Shown here in pieces: positions 63,931 through 64,000 of a stretch of DNA of 64,000 nucleotides; position 1 is the stretch's first letter; each line of letters begins with the position of its first letter. A model generated the notes under the pieces. The model had not been told where the DNA came from and made no database searches. It worked only from the letters and a program-made list of their open reading frames with translations. The DNA is from an uncultured Lachnospiraceae bacterium. GTDB lineage: Bacteria > Bacillota > Clostridia > Lachnospirales > Lachnospiraceae. Made by a program: the position numbers and the translations under genes. Location: assembly GCA_910588845.1 (NCBI GenBank), contig CAJURU010000001.1, positions 169,301-233,300 on the forward strand. The letters are read 5' to 3'.

Positions 63931-64000
63931 TTATTAGAAAATTAAATAATGCTTTCTTCTTGACTTTTCTGCTTTACAAAAATATAATTTATGCTTAGGT

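Noticed and set aside
63813..63998. 61-residue frame in the palindromic repeat after hemZ
   Set aside because: It lies in a structured repeat and has no family likeness or ribosome site.

Overview
The window looks like the chromosome of a gut Lachnospiraceae species (Clostridium cluster XIVa-like). The grounds are very large multi-domain secreted glycosidases with FIVAR, Ig-like and lysine-rich Fn3-like tails, a class II GalT next to GalK, HemZ, a HflX to amidase arrangement, a NadA without NadB/NadC beside it, and clear GGAGG ribosome sites. All assignments come from reading motifs; no database search was possible.

Layout. 1-10.2 kb: arabinogalactan-type polysaccharide locus with a GH30+GH43 bifunctional enzyme (5' end outside the window), a beta-helix enzyme and a PrsA-like lipoprotein. 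10.2-13 kb: typA/bipA and a divergent DUF4190-type membrane protein. 13.2-14.1 kb: decayed ECF sigma/anti-sigma pair. 14.4-18.1 kb: AT-richer three-gene operon of unknown function centred on a phosphoribosyltransferase-like protein. 18.1-28 kb: housekeeping and envelope genes (ileS, glgP, EamA transporter, TPR lipoprotein, polysaccharide deacetylase). 28-32 kb: LacI-type regulator divergent from galK-galT, with a palindromic operator array overlapping the galK promoter. 32.2-33.5 kb: hflX.

About 33.6-46.8 kb: a roughly 13 kb, AT-richer integrated element inside the 5' end of a SPOR-domain amidase gene. Its right end carries a large serine recombinase and supplies a replacement start for the amidase, so the host gene stays open. 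Cargo: a complete agr-type quorum-sensing system (agrA, agrC, agrD, agrB) translationally coupled to a secreted PPC-domain protein, a tandemly duplicated gene whose second copy is decaying, four small XRE regulators, and a chimeric MazF-like toxin gene whose ribosome site is buried in a perfect 14-bp hairpin. A parA stub and a 5'-truncated tyrosine recombinase show that this is a remnant of larger mobile DNA. No conjugation genes are seen.

46.7-64 kb: core genome again: amidase, ParA-like protein with a defective P-loop, cyclophilin, SSB-like protein, corrinoid adenosyltransferase, dapA-dapB, class V aminotransferase, short HSP90, nadA, EpsG-like polymerase, two envelope proteins, a yhhQ plus radical SAM pair (probable queuosine salvage), MBL hydrolase and hemZ. 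Several intergenic palindromic elements are present; two of them (58.9 and 63.8 kb) share a related sequence and so form an interspersed repeat family.
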